64,000 nt of DNA, from assembly GCA_905116865.2 (NCBI GenBank), contig CAJHNH020006668.1, forward strand, positions 709,501 through 773,500, written 5' to 3'. Positions 63,445 to 64,000 of the stretch are shown piece by piece. Position 1 is the stretch's first letter. The number at the start of each line of letters is the position of its first letter. The translations under genes were made by a program, and so were the position numbers. The stretch comes from Candidula unifasciata (taxonomy: Eukaryota; Mollusca; Gastropoda; Stylommatophora; Geomitridae). The notes beneath the pieces were generated by a model. That model saw nothing but the letters and a program-made list of their open reading frames with translations, ran no database searches and was not told the origin of the DNA.

Positions 63445-63765
63445 TAGTCCTTTTGAGAAAAGGTCGACAACTTTCAGACTGCTGCTAGCTAGCCGAGGCT
63501 GCTAACAGTCTCCGCCTATATTTGTGGTCCGGGTTATTTGCGTCACTTTCGTGACTAAATTCTAGTATTGCGCCATTTCTGGGCTTGATGCTTCTTTCCG
63601 AGTCAGACCGCTCGTCCTCCACCCTGTTGTTAGCTGTGCGTTTCTTTCCTTTTCTTATTTGGTGTTTCCTCTTGGTGTCATCTCTCTCTCTGATTTGGCC
63701 AGGCGTATCTCGTAGGAGAGCTAGCTTTTCCACATAACGTCCTTTGGACCACCATTTAGAGAATG
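63445..63765 (+). repeat. Dispersed repeat family A, copy 3
   Basis: cagactgctgctagctagcc, gaggctgctaacagtctccg, gggttatttgcgtcactttc and ggcgtatctcgtaggagagc match 884-1235 closely. Confidence 0.75.
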
Positions 63766-63905
63766 GATAAACAGGGAAGCATTTATACTGGAAACAATCC
63801 GACCAGACTGGAGAAATGGTGACGACCAAGACAGGGCAAAGGAATTAGAATGAATTTTATCCGTGAAATCAAACCAATGGTGCAGGGCAGAATGAAACGG
63901 GGAAC

Positions 63906-63948
63906 CCCCCCCCCCCCCCCCCCCCAAAAAAAAGGGGGGGGGGGTGGG
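63906..63948. repeat. Poly-C/poly-A/poly-G tract
   Basis: About 20 C, 9 A and 10 G occur in succession, able to fold back on itself. It is prone to slippage and assembly error. Confidence 0.9.
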
Positions 63949-63964
63949 GAGTCCGTTCAGATTT

Positions 63965-64000
63965 CTTCTTCATTACATTTACAGCTGTAAACTCCAGCGG
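63965..64000 (-). mobile_element. Dispersed repeat family C, truncated by the window edge
   Basis: tcttcttcattaca followed by cagctgtaaactccagcgg is the start of another family C copy. Confidence 0.55.

Overview
The window is eukaryotic nuclear DNA. Coding sequence is sparse, split into short exons by long introns with GT-AG borders, and surrounded by SINEs, LINE fragments, MITEs and many minisatellites. The two host genes and the style of the repeats suggest a lophotrochozoan, most likely a gastropod mollusc. That assignment is an inference; the sequence names no species.

Two host genes can be assembled exon by exon, both on the minus strand. (1) A catechol/caffeoyl-CoA-type O-methyltransferase (COMTD1-like) starts at 20918. 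Five exons (20918-20630, 16060-15956, 13186-13082, 10760-10660, 6093-5944) join in phase to give 250 codons. The short last coding exon was not found and may lie left of 5944 or outside the window. (2) A TIR-like/DBB/ankyrin signalling adaptor of the Dof/BCAP(PIK3AP1)/BANK1 family starts at 61771 and stops at 34969. Eleven exons, all phase-compatible, give 2538 nt (845 residues plus stop). The region between them (about 21-34.9 kb) is intergenic and repeat-rich.

Layout: 0.2-5.7 kb holds a tandem array, a 5'-truncated LINE with an intact RT-RNase H frame, and a SINE. 5.9-20.9 kb is the methyltransferase gene. Its introns carry SINEs, LINE pieces, two inverted-repeat elements with telomere-like cores, a 54-bp minisatellite interrupted by a hAT MITE, and a 19-bp minisatellite. 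21-34.9 kb is a mosaic of nested SINEs, LINEs and MITEs, including a LINE insertion with a perfect 36-bp target duplication, ending in a 34-bp minisatellite just downstream of the adaptor gene. 34.9-61.8 kb is the adaptor gene, whose introns hold a frameshifted LINE, several hAT-type MITEs and four more minisatellites. 61.8-64 kb is upstream DNA with a hAT MITE and a copy of a dispersed repeat also seen at 0.9 and 11.8 kb.

The most unusual structures are the two telomere-repeat-bearing foldback elements at 9.3-10.3 and 12.2-12.85 kb. They share terminal inverted repeats and near-perfect 8-bp target duplications, and one has paralogous empty sites elsewhere in the window. Next in interest is the adaptor gene model itself, with a 22-nt microexon, an internal 144-bp coding duplication and a possible cassette exon. 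All gene and repeat calls rest on reading the sequence and on family knowledge; no database search was run.
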